Positions 30,801-44,681 of a stretch of 64,000 nt of DNA are shown piece by piece. A program made the translations under genes and the position numbers. Under the pieces are notes generated by a model that saw nothing but the letters and a program-made list of their open reading frames with translations, was not told where the DNA came from and made no database searches. Each line of letters begins with the position of its first letter. Positions within the stretch are counted from its first letter, which is position 1. Where the stretch lies: NCBI RefSeq assembly GCF_002865645.1, contig NW_020194615.1:496001-560000 (forward strand), given 5' to 3'. The stretch is from Hyaloscypha bicolor E. Lineage: Eukaryota; Ascomycota; Leotiomycetes; Helotiales; Hyaloscyphaceae.

Positions 30801-33000
30801 AATATAACTATAGTACCTATAATAAAGAGCTACTTATAATTATTAAAGTCTTTAAGTATTAGTATTATTACCTTAAAAAGTTCAGGTTTATAATCGAGAT
30901 TATTATAAACTATAATAACCTCTAATATTTTATAGAAATAAAGTATCTAGAAAGCTATTAAGTATATTAGATAATATATCTTATAATATATAATTTTAAT
31001 ATTATTTATTATAGAAGTGCCTTAAATCTAGTAAATAGACCTAGTAAAAGACCTAATTATAAAAAAGGTCCTATTAATATAACTTGACTTCTAACCTTTT
31101 AGAATAAGTTAAAAAGAGTTTTTATAGTTATAATTCAGAGATTCTTATAAATATCTAAAGAGTTCCTTTTTTAGAATAAGTATTATTTAATACTTATTAT
31201 ATTTATAATAGCTAAGGAGAAATATTTACTATAAGACAAGTAAATAGATTATTTTATAGATTTCTTAACTATAGAATTAGTTAAGAAGTAAGATATAGGG
31301 AAATACTTTAAAGGCTCTACTATTATAGCTAAAATAATAGAAATATTTATAACTATATTATTTAATAAAACCAAAAACTTCTCGGTTTCTCGAGTTTTTA
31401 AATTAGATAATTATAAATACCTAATTCCCTATATATAGATATATATAACTACTAAAAGAGCTATAATACTAGCTCCTTTATCTGAATTTCTTCTAGATAT
31501 TATTCAGATAATTTAGAGAAATAATTCTTAATATTAGAATATTATAAAATAGAGGCTTAATAAGAAAGATATTAAGGAAAAAGAAATCTGGAAAAATAAT
31601 TCGGGCTTATTTAGATACTATTTAAGAATTATTATATCTAATAATCCCGCTTTATATTAAGAAGTTATAAAGCTTTATTATAATAATCTAATAGCTAGAT
31701 ATTATAAAATAGAAAAGACTCTCGAGCTTTTTAGAAGGTCCTAGTATTAAGAGAATATAAAAGGAAATATTTATAATTATTATTAAGAATATAATATTTA
31801 CTAGAGAGTTAAGGCAAAGAGGTATTTACTATATAATTTGCTTAGTAGTTTACTATAACCTGAGAGACCCTAAAGTAAGATCTTTATAGATTTTATTATA
31901 GGTCTATTACTATATAAGAACCCGGTAAAAGGTTCTAATTTTAATATAATTCTTATAATTATTAACTAATATTCTAAAATAGTAAGGTATATTATATATT
32001 ATAAGACTATTAACTTTCCGGAGCTTACCAAAATTATATAGGAATATATTTTCTCGATCTTTAGCTTCTCTAATAGAATTATTTCCGATTAAGAAATAGT
32101 ATTTACTAGCTAGTTCTAGTCTGCTTTCTGCTTTTACTTAATATATAAATAGTATTTAAATATAGCTTACTATTCTCAGATAAATAGTTAAATAAAAAAG
32201 CAAAACTAGGCCCTAAAATACTACCTAAAATATTATTATAATATTTAAAAAAATAACTAGTTTAAGAAGTTATTTTTTATAGAATTTATATATAATAACT
32301 TAAAATATTAGGTTTTATAAGATATATCTTTTTATATATATTATAGATATTACTCTTAACTTCTATAAAATCCTAAAAATAAGATTATAAAAAAAATACT
32401 AGCTATATATAGGAAACTAGAAATCCTTAAAATAGAATAGAGAAAGCTTAAGAATTTATAATATTATATATAAAATAACTAGGAAATCTATTATAATAAA
32501 TACTAGTTAGCTAAATACTATTTTAAAAAAGCCTAAATAATACTATTAATAAGAAATATTAAATTTAAAATAAGAAAGCTTAAGCCAAAATTTATAAGTC
32601 TATTTAGAATTCTTAAATATATTAGTAATTTAATATCTAAGTTAGAACTACTAAATATATATAATTATTTATATTTAATTTTCTATATTTCCCTTTTTAA
32701 AAAGTATATAATAAAAAAGAATTAGAAGCTATATTTATATTTTTCTAAAGAACTTCCGGAATTAGTAAATAATAATAAAGAATAAGAATAAGAAATAGAA
32801 GCTATTATTAATTACTAATAAGATAATAGAAATAAAGAATAATAGTATTTAATTAAATAGAAAGCCTAGTCTAAAGATTATAATATCTAGTTATCTATTT
32901 TTTCTAATCTTAAAAATTCTAAGGAACTTCTAAAATTATATAACTAAAACTATAATTTAGAATCCGAAATTATTTTTTAATAATCTCTTAAGATTAAAAA
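27900..33000 (+). pseudogene. E1 gag-pol remains
   Basis: This is the degraded polyprotein of E1, from capsid and zinc-knuckle-like remains through protease, reverse transcriptase, RNase H and integrase to a chromodomain, the order typical of fungal Ty3/Gypsy elements of the chromovirus group. Stop codons interrupt every domain. The second catalytic Asp of the reverse transcriptase (codon 30230-30232) is AAT instead of GAT. Identification rests on conserved blocks read through the stops; edges are approximate. Confidence 0.8.
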
Positions 33001-34100
33001 GAATTCTAAACTACTAAGAAAAAGGCTATTTAAAAGAAAGAGAAAACCTGGATAATTAAGAAAAAGCCTGGAATAATAATAGAAATATTTTTTTCCTAGA
33101 TTTTTTATTTATAAAAGTTTTCCAGGATTTTATTAAAGCTTATAAGAATTATATTTAAATTATTAGAAAAAAATTTAGGATTAAAAAAGATTTATTATAG
33201 ATAAACTAGCTATAGGTATTTTAAATAAATAAATTCTAATTCCTATAAATTCCTAATTCCTAAAATAAAAATATTAAATACCGGCCCTATTTAGAATTTA
33301 ATAAAGAATTAGCTAATATTTTCCGGAATCTATTTATCTTTTAATAGAATATAGTTATACTATAATAATATTAGTATTAAGGATATTAAGAAAAATAAAT
33401 AAAGAACTTATAATAGCTATATATATTTTATAAAAAGCCCGAACTTCTAAAATTAGGTCCCAAATAACTATAAGTATTATATTATTAGTATTTAAAGTAT
33501 TAGTAATAGACTATTTAGTAATCTCGGTAATAAGCTTAGTAATAAGATTAATATCTTAAAAATAGATATTATAATATTCTTTTAAAGAATTAGTAAATAT
33601 CTAAATATATTAGAAAAAACTTATTTTTAGGATACTAATCTAAGTAATATTATTATCTATTTTATTAAAACGGGAAAAAGAATTCCGAAGCTTATTAGTA
33701 TTCTTTTAGTTTTCGAAAACCTAATTAATAATATTATTCTTATTAATATAATACTATTTAGAATATATTTTAAGAAATTTCTTAAAAATTATAATAGTAT
33801 TTTCTTAGGACTAGTAAGCCTCTAATAAATAATAAGGAATCTGAAATTATATTAGCTTTAATAAATATTAAAGCTAAAGAACTTACTAATATATAAGACT
33901 TAGAACTCTTATTATAATAGTTATAATTCTTCTTACTAGATATTATAATATATAAAGTAAAGGAATTAATAAATAAATACTTGAAATATTTCAAGTATTT
34001 ACTAGTAATAGGAAAAAAGATTATAAGATTACTTTTATACTTATTATTATAAAAACAGATAATAAAGCTAAAAGAAGATATTATAAAATTAATTAAAAAT
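33000..34100 (+). pseudogene. Extra coding region of unknown function in E1, downstream of the chromodomain
   Basis: Gypsy elements usually end soon after integrase/chromodomain, but here about 1.7 kb separates it from the polypurine tract. On the sense strand at about 33430-33790 a frame is nearly open for more than 100 codons (segments such as SNRLFSNLGNKLSNKINILK and ISKYLNILEKTYF). The same frame is readable in E2 and E3. No domain is recognised; it may be a captured or lineage-specific accessory gene. Confidence 0.5.
33974..34001. repeat. 28 bp perfect palindrome in E1
   Basis: The palindrome is centred on the sequence gaaatatttc, without a spacer. Equivalent positions in E2 and E3 carry it too. 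Confidence 0.85.
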
Positions 34101-34723
34101 AATTAAAGAAGACTTAGAAAAGGGTAAAAGAAGAAACTAGAAAATAATAATAGAAAAAGTTATATATATAGTTATTAGAAAGAAAGAAAGTATATAGTAA
34201 TATAAAGAAGTTCTTTTATAGAAATAAAGAACTATCTGAATTAATTACTAGTTTTCGTACTAGTTCTAATTAGAAACTAGTATAACTAATTAATATATAC
34301 TCTCAGAAGTCTATAAATAATCTCTAGGATCTTAGAAATATTTATATAGGTTTCTTATATAAATATTTATTAAATACTTTCTATATAGCTATTTAGATTA
34401 TTCTAATATAAGATCTAATAAATAATATTAATTTCGTAAAATAGTACCTTAATACTTTAGATTAAGCTAATTAGAATACTCAGATCCCAAATAAAATTAT
34501 AATTACTAGCTAGCTCCTATATCTGAAATATAATTACTTTTCCTTTTTACTTACTTAACTCTAATCTAATTAGATAATTTTTATATCTATTATCTAGATT
34601 ATATTAGTAAAACTATTTCCTAAAATACTAAAAGTTTATATTAATTAAATAAATAATTAATTAAATATTTATTAGAATAAATTAATAGATCTTAGAAATA
34701 AGATTCTAGAAAAGAAATATAAT

Positions 34724-35021
34724 TATAATATATATAGGATTATATATAACTTAAAAATATATAATAAACCTCGGATATTATAGGTATTAATTAGGGAGTT
34801 TAATAGCCCTTTAATATCCTAACTAATTACTATTTATATTATATATATTAGACTTATAAATTACTAATTATATATATACTATTAGGGCCTCCTATTTAGA
34901 GGAGGCTTTTCTAGACCTTATAGGAAAAATAGAAATTAGTTCTATACTAAATTTAATACTATAGTTTTATAATATACTAATTCATTCTATTATCTTATTA
35001 CCTACTAATAAATACCTTATA
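34724..35021 (+). repeat. E1 3' LTR (298 bp)
   Basis: Same sequence as the 5' LTR apart from additional C-to-T and G-to-A changes; followed by the ttatt duplication at 35022-35026. Confidence 0.9.
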
Positions 35022-37151
35022 TTATTTCTAAGATCTATTAATCTATTCTAGTAAATATTTAATTAATTAATTAATTAATTAAAATAAACTTCTAGTATTT
35101 TAGGAAGTAGTTTTACTAATATAATTTAGATAATAGATATAAAAATTATCTAATTAAATTAGAACTAAATAAGTAAAAAGAAAAAATAATTATATCCCAG
35201 ATATAGGGGCTAGCTAATAATTACGATTTTATTTAAGATCTAAGTATTCTAATTAGCTTAATTTAAAGTACTAAGATACTATTCTATAAAATTAATATTA
35301 CTTATTAGATCTTGTATTAAAATAATCTAAATAGCTATATAAAAAGAATTTAATAAATATTTATATAAGAAACTTATATAAATATTTCTAAGATCCTAAA
35401 GATTATTTATAGGCTTCTAGAAATATATATTAATTAGTTATACTAATTTCTAATTAGAACTAGTACGAAAACTAGTAATTAATTTAGGTAGTTCTCTATT
35501 TTTATAAAAGAACCTCTTTATATTATTATATATTCTTTTCCTTTCTAATAATTATATATATAATAACTTTTTCTATTATTATCTTTTAGTTTTTTTTTAA
35601 CTCTTTTCTAAATCTTCTTTAATTATTTTTAATTAATTCTATAATATTTTTTTCTAGCTTTATTATTTATTTATATAATAATAAGTATAAAAGTAATTTT
35701 ATAGCTTCTTTTTCTATTACTAGTAAATACTTGAAATATTTCAAGTATTTACTTATTAATTCCTTTATTTTATATATTATAGTATCTAGTAAAAAGAATT
35801 ATAACTATTATAATAAGAGTTCTAAATCTTATATATTAATAAGTTCTTTAGCTTTAATATTTATTAAAGCTAATATAATTTCAGATTTCTTATTATTTAT
35901 TAAAGACTTACTAGTTCTAGGAAAATATTATTATAACCTTTAAGAAATTTCTTAAAATATATTCTAAATAATATTATACTAATAAGAATAATACTATTAA
36001 TTAGGTTTTTAAAAACTAGAAAAATACTAATAAGCTTTAGAATTCTTCTTTCTATTTTAATAAGATAAATAATAATATTATTTAAATTAGTATTTCTAAA
36101 ATAAGTTTTTTCTAATATATTTAGATATTTACTAATTTCTTAAAGAAATACTATAATATTTACTTTTAAGATATTAATCTTATTATTAAGTTTATTACTA
36201 AAATTACTAAGTAGTTTATTACTAGTACTTTAAATACTAATAATATAATACTTATAGCTATTCGGGATCTAATTTTAAAAGTTCGGGCCTTTTATAAAAT
36301 ATATATAGCTATTATAAGTTTCTTATTTATTTCTCTTAATATTCTTAATACTAATATTATTATAATATAATTATATTTTATTAAGAAATAAATAGATTCC
36401 GGAAAGTATTAGCTAATTCTTTACTAAGTTCTAAATAGGGCTAGTATTTAATATTCTTGCTTTAAAAATTAGGAATTTATAGAAATTAGAGTTTATTTAT
36501 TTAAGATATTTATAGCTAGTTTATTTATAATAAATCTTTCTTAATTCTAAATCTTTTTCTAATAATTTAAATATAATTCTTATAAGCTTTAATAAAATCT
36601 TAGAAATCCTTTATAAATAAAAAAATTTAGAAAAAAAATATCTCTATTATTATTCTAGGCCTTTTTTTAGCTATTTAGATTCTTTTTTTCTTTTAAGTAG
36701 CCTTTTTCTTAATAATTCAGAATTCTTTTTAATTTTAAAAGATTATTAAAAAATAATTTCGGATTTTAAACTATAGTTTTAATTATATAATTTTAGAAAT
36801 TTCTTAGAATTTTTAAGATTAGGAAAAATAAGTAATTAGATATTATAATTTTTAGGCTAGGCTTTTTATTTAATTAAATATTATTACTTCTTATTTTTAT
36901 TATCTTATTAGTAATTAATAATAGTTTCTATTTCCTATTCTTATTCTTTATTATTATTTATTAATTCCGGAAGTTCTTTAGAGAAATATAAATATAGCTT
37001 CTAATTCTTTTTTATTATATATTTTTTAAAAAAAGAAATATAAAAAGTTAGATATAAATAATTATATATATTTAGTAATTCTAACTTATATATTAAATTA
37101 CTAATATATTTAAGAATTCTAAATAGACTTATAAATTTTAGCTTAAGCTTC
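35022..37151 (-). mobile_element. E2 Gypsy element, piece 2 (3' region)
   Basis: This continues piece 1 across the E1 insertion. It corresponds to E3 37465-39605 in order and orientation and contains, on the minus strand, the extra coding region (about 35640-36700) and the chromodomain region (about 36800-36980). It is interrupted at 37152 by E3, whose 5 bp duplication gcttc is at 37147-37151 and 44980-44984. It is more heavily mutated than E3. Confidence 0.85.
35722..35753. repeat. 32 bp perfect palindrome in E2
   Basis: Equivalent of the palindrome at 33974-34001, extended by two bases on each side. A version with one or two mismatches at the edges occurs in E3 near 38172-38200. Confidence 0.85.
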
Positions 37152-37449
37152 TATAAGGTATTTATTAGTAAGTAATAAGATAATAGAATAAATTAGTATA
37201 TTATAAAACCATAGTATTAAATTCAGTATAGAACTAATCTCTATTTCTCCTATAAGGTCCAGGGAAGCCCCCTCTAAATAGGAGGCCTTAATAGTATACA
37301 TATAATTAGTAATTTATAAGCCTAATATATATAATATAAATAATAATTAGTTAGGATATTAAAGGACTACCGAACTCCCTAATTAATACCCGTAATATCC
37401 AAGGTTCGTTATATGCCCTTAAGTCACGTGTAACCCTATATATATTATA
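37152..37449 (-). repeat. E3 3' LTR (298 bp)
   Basis: Matches 44682-44979 closely; retains the cacgtg site that is mutated in E1. Confidence 0.9.
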
Positions 37450-39199
37450 ACTATACCCCCCTCCTAGGATCTTGTCCCCAAGATCTATTAATTTATCCTA
37501 GTAAATATTTAATTAATTATTTATTTAATTAATATAAACTTCTAGTATCTTGGGAAATGGTTTTACTAATATAATCTGGATAATAGATATAAAAATCATC
37601 TAATTAAATTAGGGCTAAGTAAGCGAGAAGAAAGGGTAATTATATCCCAGATATAGGAGCTAGCTAGTAATTATGATTTTATTTGGGATCTGAGTATTCT
37701 AATTAGCTCAATCCAAAGTACTAAGGTACTACTCTATAAAATTAATACTACTTATTAGATCTCGTATTAGAATAATCTAAATAGCTATATGGAAAGTATT
37801 TAATAAATATTTATATAAAAAACCTATACGAATATTTCTAAGGTTCTAGAGATTATTTATGGGCTTCTGGGAGCATGTATTAATCGGTTATACTAGTTTC
37901 TAATTAGGACTAGCGCAAAAACTAGTAGTTAATCCAGGTAGTTCTCTACCTCTATAAAAAAACCTCTTCGCATTACTATATGCTCTCTTCCTTTCTAATA
38001 ACCATATATATAACTTTTTCTATTATTACCTTCTAGCCTCTTTTTCTGCCCTTCTCTAAGTCTTCTTTAATTATTTTTAATTAATTCCATAATATCTTTT
38101 TCTAGCTTTATTATCTGTCCCTATAATAATAAGTATAAAGATAATCTCGTAGCCTTCTTTCCTATTACTAGTAGATACTTGAAATATTTCAAGTATTTGC
38201 TTATTAATCCCTTTACCTTATATATTATAATACCTAGCAAGAAGAATTATAACTATTATAATAAGAGTTCTGAGTCTTATATATTAGTAAGTTCTTTAGC
38301 TTTAATATCTATTAAAGCTAATGCAATTTCAGATTTCTCGCTACTTATTAGAGGCTTACCGGTCCTGGAAAGATATTATTATAACCTTTAAGAAATTTCT
38401 TAAAGTATATCCTAAATAGTATTATACTAACGAGAATAATACTATTAATTAGGTTTTTAAAGACTAGAAGAATACTAATAAGCTTCAGAATTCTTCTTCC
38501 CGTCTTAATAAGGCAGATAATAATACTACTTGGGTTAGTATTCCAAAGATAAGTTTTTTCTAATATACTTAGGTACTTACTAATTTCTTAAAGAAATACT
38601 ATAATATCTACCTTTAAGGCATTAATCTTATTACTAAGCTTATTATTAAGATTACTAAGCAGTCTATTACTAGTACTTTAAACACTAATAATATAATACT
38701 TATAGCTATTTAGGACCTGACTTTAGAAGTTCGGGCCTTTCGTAAGGCATATATAGTAATTATAAGTTCCTTACTTACTTCTCTTAATATCCTTAATACT
38801 AATATTATTATAGTATAACTATATCCTGTTAAGAGATAAGCAAATTCCGGAAAGTATTAGCTAATTCTTTACTAAGTCCTAAATAGGGCCAGTATTTAGT
38901 ATTCTTACTTTAAAAATTAGGAATTTATAGGAATTAGAGTTTATTTATTTAAGATACCTGTAACTAGTCTACCTATAATAAATCTTTCTTAATCCTAAAT
39001 CCTTTTTCTAATAATTTAAATATAATTCTCGTAAGCCTTAATAAAACCCTGGAAAACCTTTATAGGTAAAAAACCCAGGGAAAAAGCGTCTCTATTACTA
39101 TTCCAGGCCTTTTCTTAGCTATCCAGGTCCTCTCTTTCTTTTAAGTAGCCTTTTTCTTAGTAGTTCAGAATTCTTTTTAACCTTAAGAAATTATTAAAA

Positions 39200-42100
39200 A
39201 GTAATTTCGGATTCTAAGCCATGGTTTTAGTTATATAATTTCAGAAGTTCCTTGGAATTTTTAAGGTTAGGGAAAGCAAGTAACTAGGTATTATAATCTT
39301 TAGGCCAGGCTTTCTATTTAATTAAATACTATTACTTCTTACTTCTACTATCTTATTAATAATTAATAATAGCTTTTACTTCCTATTCTTATTCTTTATT
39401 ATTATTCGCTAATTCCGGAAGTTCTCCGGAAAAGTATAAGTATAGCTCCTAACTCTTTTTTACTATATACTTTTTAAGAAAAGAAATATGAAAAGTTAGA
39501 TATAAATAATTATATATACTTAGTAATTCTAACTTATATACTAAATTACTAATATATTTAAGGATCCTAAATAAACCTATAAATTTTGGCTTAAGCTTTC
39601 TTGCCTTAAGTTTAATATTCCTTATTAATAATATTACTCAGGCTTCTTTAAAATAGTATTTAGCTAACTAGTACTTATTATAGTAAGTTTCCCGGTTATT
39701 TTATATATAATACTATAAATTCTTAAGCTTTCTCCGCTTTACTTTAAGGGTTTCTAGCCTCTTATATATAGCTAGTACCTTTTCTATAATCCTGTCCTCA
39801 GGATTCTATAGAAATTAAGGGTAATATCCGTAATATATATAAAAAGATATATCCTATAAAACCTAATATTTTGAGTTATTATATATAAATTCCGTAAAAG
39901 ATAATTTCTCAAACCAGTTATTTTTTTAGGTATTATAATAATATTTCAGGTAGTATTCCAGGGCCTAGTTTTGCCTTTTTATCTAACTATCTATCTAAGG
40001 ATAATAAGCTATACTCAAATACTATTTATATATTAAGTAAAAGCAGAAAGCAGACTAGAACTAGCTAGTAAATACTATTCCTTAGTCAGAAATAATTTTA
40101 TTAGGGGAGCTAAAGATTAAGAAAACATATTCCCACATAATCTTGGCAAGCTCCAAAGAATTAATAGTCTTATAACATATAATATACCTCGCTATTTTAG
40201 AGTACTAGTTAATAATTATAAGAATTATATTAAAATCGGGACCTCTTATTAGGTTCTTATATAGCGGCAGACCTATAATAAAATCTATAGAAATCTCACC
40301 CCAGGATCTCTTAGGCTATAATAAACTACTAAGTAGACTATATAGTAAATACCTCTTTACCTTAACTCTCTAATAGATATTATATTCTTAATAATAATCG
40401 CAAATATCTTCTTTTATATTCTCCTAATACTAGGATCTTCTAAAAAGCTCGAGAGTTTTCTCTATTCCATAGTATCTAGTTATTAGGTTATTATAATAAA
40501 GCTTTATGACTTCTTAATATAAAGCGGGATTATTAGGTATAATAATTCTTGAATAATACCTGAGTAAGCCCGAATTATTTTTCTAGATTTCTTTTTCCTT
40601 AGTATCTTTCTTACTAAGCCTCTATTTTATAATATTCTAATATTAAGAATTATTTTTCTAAGCTACCTAGATAATATCCAGAAAAGATTTAGATAGAGGG
40701 GCTAGTACTATAGCTCTTTTAGTAGCTACGCATATCTATATACGGGGAATTAGGTATTTATAACTATCTAATTTAAAAACTCGGGAGACTAAGAAATCTT
40801 TAGTTCTATTAAGTAATACGGTTATAAATATCCTTATTACCTTAGCTATAGTAGTAAAGCCTTTAAGATATTTCCCTATACCTTGCTTCTTAACTAATTT
40901 TATAATTAAGGGATCTATAAGATAATCTATTTACTTATCTTATAATAAATATTTCTTCTTAGCTATTATAGATATAGCAAGTATTAAATAATACCTATTC
41001 TAAAGAAAGGACTCTTTAGATATTTATAAGGACCTCTAAATTATAACTATAAAAGCTCCCTTTAACTTATTCTAAAAAGTCAGAAGCCAAGTTATATTAA
41101 TAGAACCTTTTTTATAATTAGGTCTTTTACTAGGTCCGTCTACTGGGTTTAAGGCGCCTCTATAGTAAATAATATTAAAATTATATATTATAAAATATAT
41201 TACCTAATATACTTAATAGCTCTCTAAATACTTTATTTCCATAAAGTATTAGAAATTATTATGGTCTATAATAACCTTAATTATAAACCTAAATCCTTTA
41301 AGATAATAGTACTAATACTTAAAGGCTTTAATAATTATAAGTAGCTCCCTATTATAGGTACTATAGTTATGTTTGGCTTCGGAAAGTTTCCGGGACTAGA
41401 ATACTACTAGATACTAGTATTTTTTTAAGCTATTACTAGGATTAACTTATTATAAAATAGTACTAGTAATTATGAATTTTAATATATTAGTTTTAATATA
41501 AATTTTCTTAGAAAAATTAAAATAGACTAGGACAGGTATTATAGTAAAAGCTTTTTTTAAAGTCTCAAAGCTTTTAGCCGCTTTATTTATTTATATAAAG
41601 AGACCGGATTTCCAGCCCTTTTCTATTCTTTTTAAGAGATTTATTAAGCCTATAATTACCTAAGAGTAATAGTAAATAAACCTATAATAGAAATTAGTAA
41701 ATCCAAGAAATACTTAGATATTATAAAATAATTCTAGTTCTAGCTATTTAATAATACTACGAACCTATTTAGGATCCGTACGAATACCTTCTATTCTAAT
41801 AAGGAAGCCCAAAAATTTGACTTCCTTAATATTAAACTCGCATTTACTAAGTTTATAAAATAGGTTATTTTTATATAGCCTAGTAAGTACCTAGTAAACG
41901 TAATTATAATATTTATTCTTATTTCGGGAGTAAATAAGAATATTATCTAAATAAATAATCACGAAATAATCCAGGAGCCCTATAAGTATAGTATTAATAT
42001 ATGCTTGAAATATGGCTAGTATATTAGCTAGCCCAAAAGATATTATAAGATATTTAAAATAGCTATAGCGGGTTCTAAAAGCTATCTTTTACTTATATTC

Positions 42101-44300
42101 TTTACGAATTCTTACCTAATAATATATATTCTTGAGATCCAGCTTTATAAAGATCTTGGCTTCTCGGAGCTAGTTAAGGGTCTTATTAATAAGAGAAAAC
42201 AAATACTAATTCTTGATTATAACTTAGTTAAGTTCATAATAATTAATATAAAGGCATAGTTCTCTATCCTTCTTAGGAACAAAAAGAATAGGCGCCCTTA
42301 CTAGGCTTTTACTAGGCCTTATCTAATATTTACAAAGCATATCCTATAAATATAGATATAATACTTCTAGTTAGGTCTCTAATAAATTATATAAAGGCCT
42401 ATACGGGACTATATTATCTATATTAATAAAGTATTTAATACTACCAAGATCAGGAAATTCCGAAGCTTTATTAGAATTAAAAACCTCTAAGAAGTCTTTG
42501 TATTTATTATTCCGGAAATAGATAAGTACTTCTAAAGCCCCTTTCCGGAAAATATTAATTTATTATATTAAAAACTCCTATTTAGTATTACTAGAATTAT
42601 ATAATAAAGCAGAGACCTAGTAATTATTATAAATACATAAAGTTTACTATCTAGGATAGTTATATTTGCCTTTAGTTAAGAATAAGACTTAAGGCACTAG
42701 CTCAGGGTACTAGTTAAGCTCCTTACCGAATTCTTTTAGTATTAGGATCTTAATATTATTAGGCCATATAGGTATATATATCTATTATTTCTTAATATAG
42801 TCTATATATTATATAAGGGTTACTTTATAAAATTCTATACTAAAGATAAGGCTATAAGAGCTAATATTCTTATACTTATAGAACTAGAGCTTAAAAGAAT
42901 ACATCTCGCCATAATTATCTATAATAAATACCTTAAGATTATAGGCTTAATAGATCTTAAATCTATTCTTATAAAAAGTTATAAACTCTTGGTTATATTT
43001 AGCTAAGGCAATAAAGCCCTGGCTTTAAGCCTAATTATTATTAAGGAAGTTATAATCTAACCCGGTATTACCGAGTCTGCTATATATTTCTAAGGCACCT
43101 ATTTCTGGCTATATTAATCTTACTTAAATAATTATATAAAGTAATATGCCTTTTTTATTATGGCCAAAATTATTAATATTCAAGATTTAGCCTTTCCTTT
43201 TCCCTATTCCTTAAAAGGGTCTTCTCTAGAGCACTTTTTCATAGTAATAGTATTAACCTGCTTCTATAGATACCTTGACTCTTCTATAGTTTTAGCCTTA
43301 TTAGGGTTCTACCAAGCCTATTTAGTATACTTGAAATACTTCGCACTTCCTGAGAAATATTCTTTCTATTTACAAGTTTAATAAACCATACCTAAAGTGG
43401 AACTAGTACTTTATTAAGGCCTTAAAGAAGCCAAAGTACTACCTGAGAATTTCTTATATAATTTTCGGAACTTATCCTTTCTTTTTTAATAGCCTTATAA
43501 ATCAGAATTCGCTAAGTCAGAGTTCTTGGGGGCAGAATTACCCTTACTAGACTTCCCTGCCTTTACTTTCCTTAATTTGGAATAAGTAGTATATTCTGCT
43601 TTCTGAGCTTTCTCAAGCTACTCGGAAATAGATACTATCTTATCTCCTGAGAGAATAGATATAAGCATCTAACGAGTCTTATAATTAGATAAAGCAGTAT
43701 TAAGAGTCCGGACCCGGTCCCTCTTAGGGCATAGGTCCTAATTAACTTCGAGACTAATTATCCGAGTATATAACTCGGTAACTATCTCGCTATTCTTCTA
43801 ATAAAGATCTCGGAGTTTCTCAAAGATATCTTATTAACGGGTTTAAGGTACTTGGAGCATATTAGCTAAGTAGGCCTTAAATTACTTCTAATAAACCTTA
43901 TATAATAATAGGCTTTGCTTTATTATAGCCTCCCAAGTATTATAAGGTTCGTTCCTAAGGGCACTTATAGTAGAGTTAACTCTAGAAAAGTATCTATTAT
44001 AAGTTTAAGGCTAGGTTCTAAAGACTGCCTCCTAGGAAAATATAAATATCCTCTATTTCTTAAGAGACTTTCCATAATATAAGTCAGATATCCGGATCTT
44101 GAGAAGCTTCTCTCGGTCCAAATATATCTTCAGGACATTATATAGTAGCTCCTAATAAATAGTATTAAGATTACTCTCAAAGCTTATTATATTAGGAAAG
44201 AGAGTAGGTTCTAACCCTATTTCAGGAAATTCCCTAGTAGGAATTACCGAGGAAAAGGGAGTAAACTCACAAATAGAGTTTCTACGAGATATAGTAAACC
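39200..44300 (-). pseudogene. E3 gag-pol remains
   Basis: This is the degraded polyprotein in the same domain order as E1. Near 43330 a CxxC-like stretch suggests the gag zinc knuckle. Several frames stay open for 70-95 codons, but only as antisense or partial shadows (43160-43381, 44374-44664). Stops and the YLDN change make it inactive. Edges are approximate. Confidence 0.75.
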
Positions 44301-44681
44301 GCAAGATATCCCTAAGAATACCCTTATATTACTCTAATTATAGGATATACTAGTTAATTACATTTACTAATTCTTGCTTTTATTAGAGTACTTCGACTTT
44401 AGTATACAAGCCCTATTTTATAGCTTGGGCGGCAGTAACTCGGGCATTAATCTCGGCGTCTTAATTATTGCCGGGATTATTTCCGTTATTATTACTAGCT
44501 CTCGGAGGCTCCTGAGGGGCCCTATTAAAAGTATTAGACAAGCCTTTGCCATTACCCATATCGGGATTAATCTAGTCGACTTTCTCTATAGGAATAGCTT
44601 TGGCGAGAGGTTATATATTTCGCAGATTTCGAGATATAATTACTTATTAAACTACCTCCTTTAAGAGTAGAGAGATTAGCT

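Larger units (their letters stand above)
27196..35021 (+). mobile_element. E1: full-length Ty3/Gypsy (chromodomain) LTR retrotransposon, RIP-inactivated
   Basis: LTRs of 298 bp at 27196-27493 and 34724-35021 share orientation and bound 7,826 bp, flanked by ttatt duplications. On the plus strand, remains of gag come first, then protease. Next come reverse transcriptase (about 29730-30260, with RPLYN, SPIGAPILFVSKKN and FGLANAPATFQ-type blocks), RNase H (about 30650-31000), the integrase HHCC and core (about 31690-32350), and a chromodomain-like stretch (about 32775-32960). An extra open region of unknown function follows at about 33000-34100. Frames are riddled with TAA/TAG, mostly replacing CAA/CAG. 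The catalytic box reads YLDN. The element is dead, and its LTRs differ by C/T and G/A changes only. Confidence 0.92.

Noticed and set aside
33782..38391. Three similar 70-codon frames (33782-33994 minus, 35731-35943 plus, 38179-38391 plus) that might be a conserved small gene
   Set aside because: They are antisense to the elements, begin at non-ATG codons at the palindrome and are shared only because E1, E2 and E3 are copies of one transposon.
43160..44664. Open frames 43160-43381 and 44374-44664 in E3
   Set aside because: They are antisense shadows of the gag/leader region of E3 with no recognisable protein.
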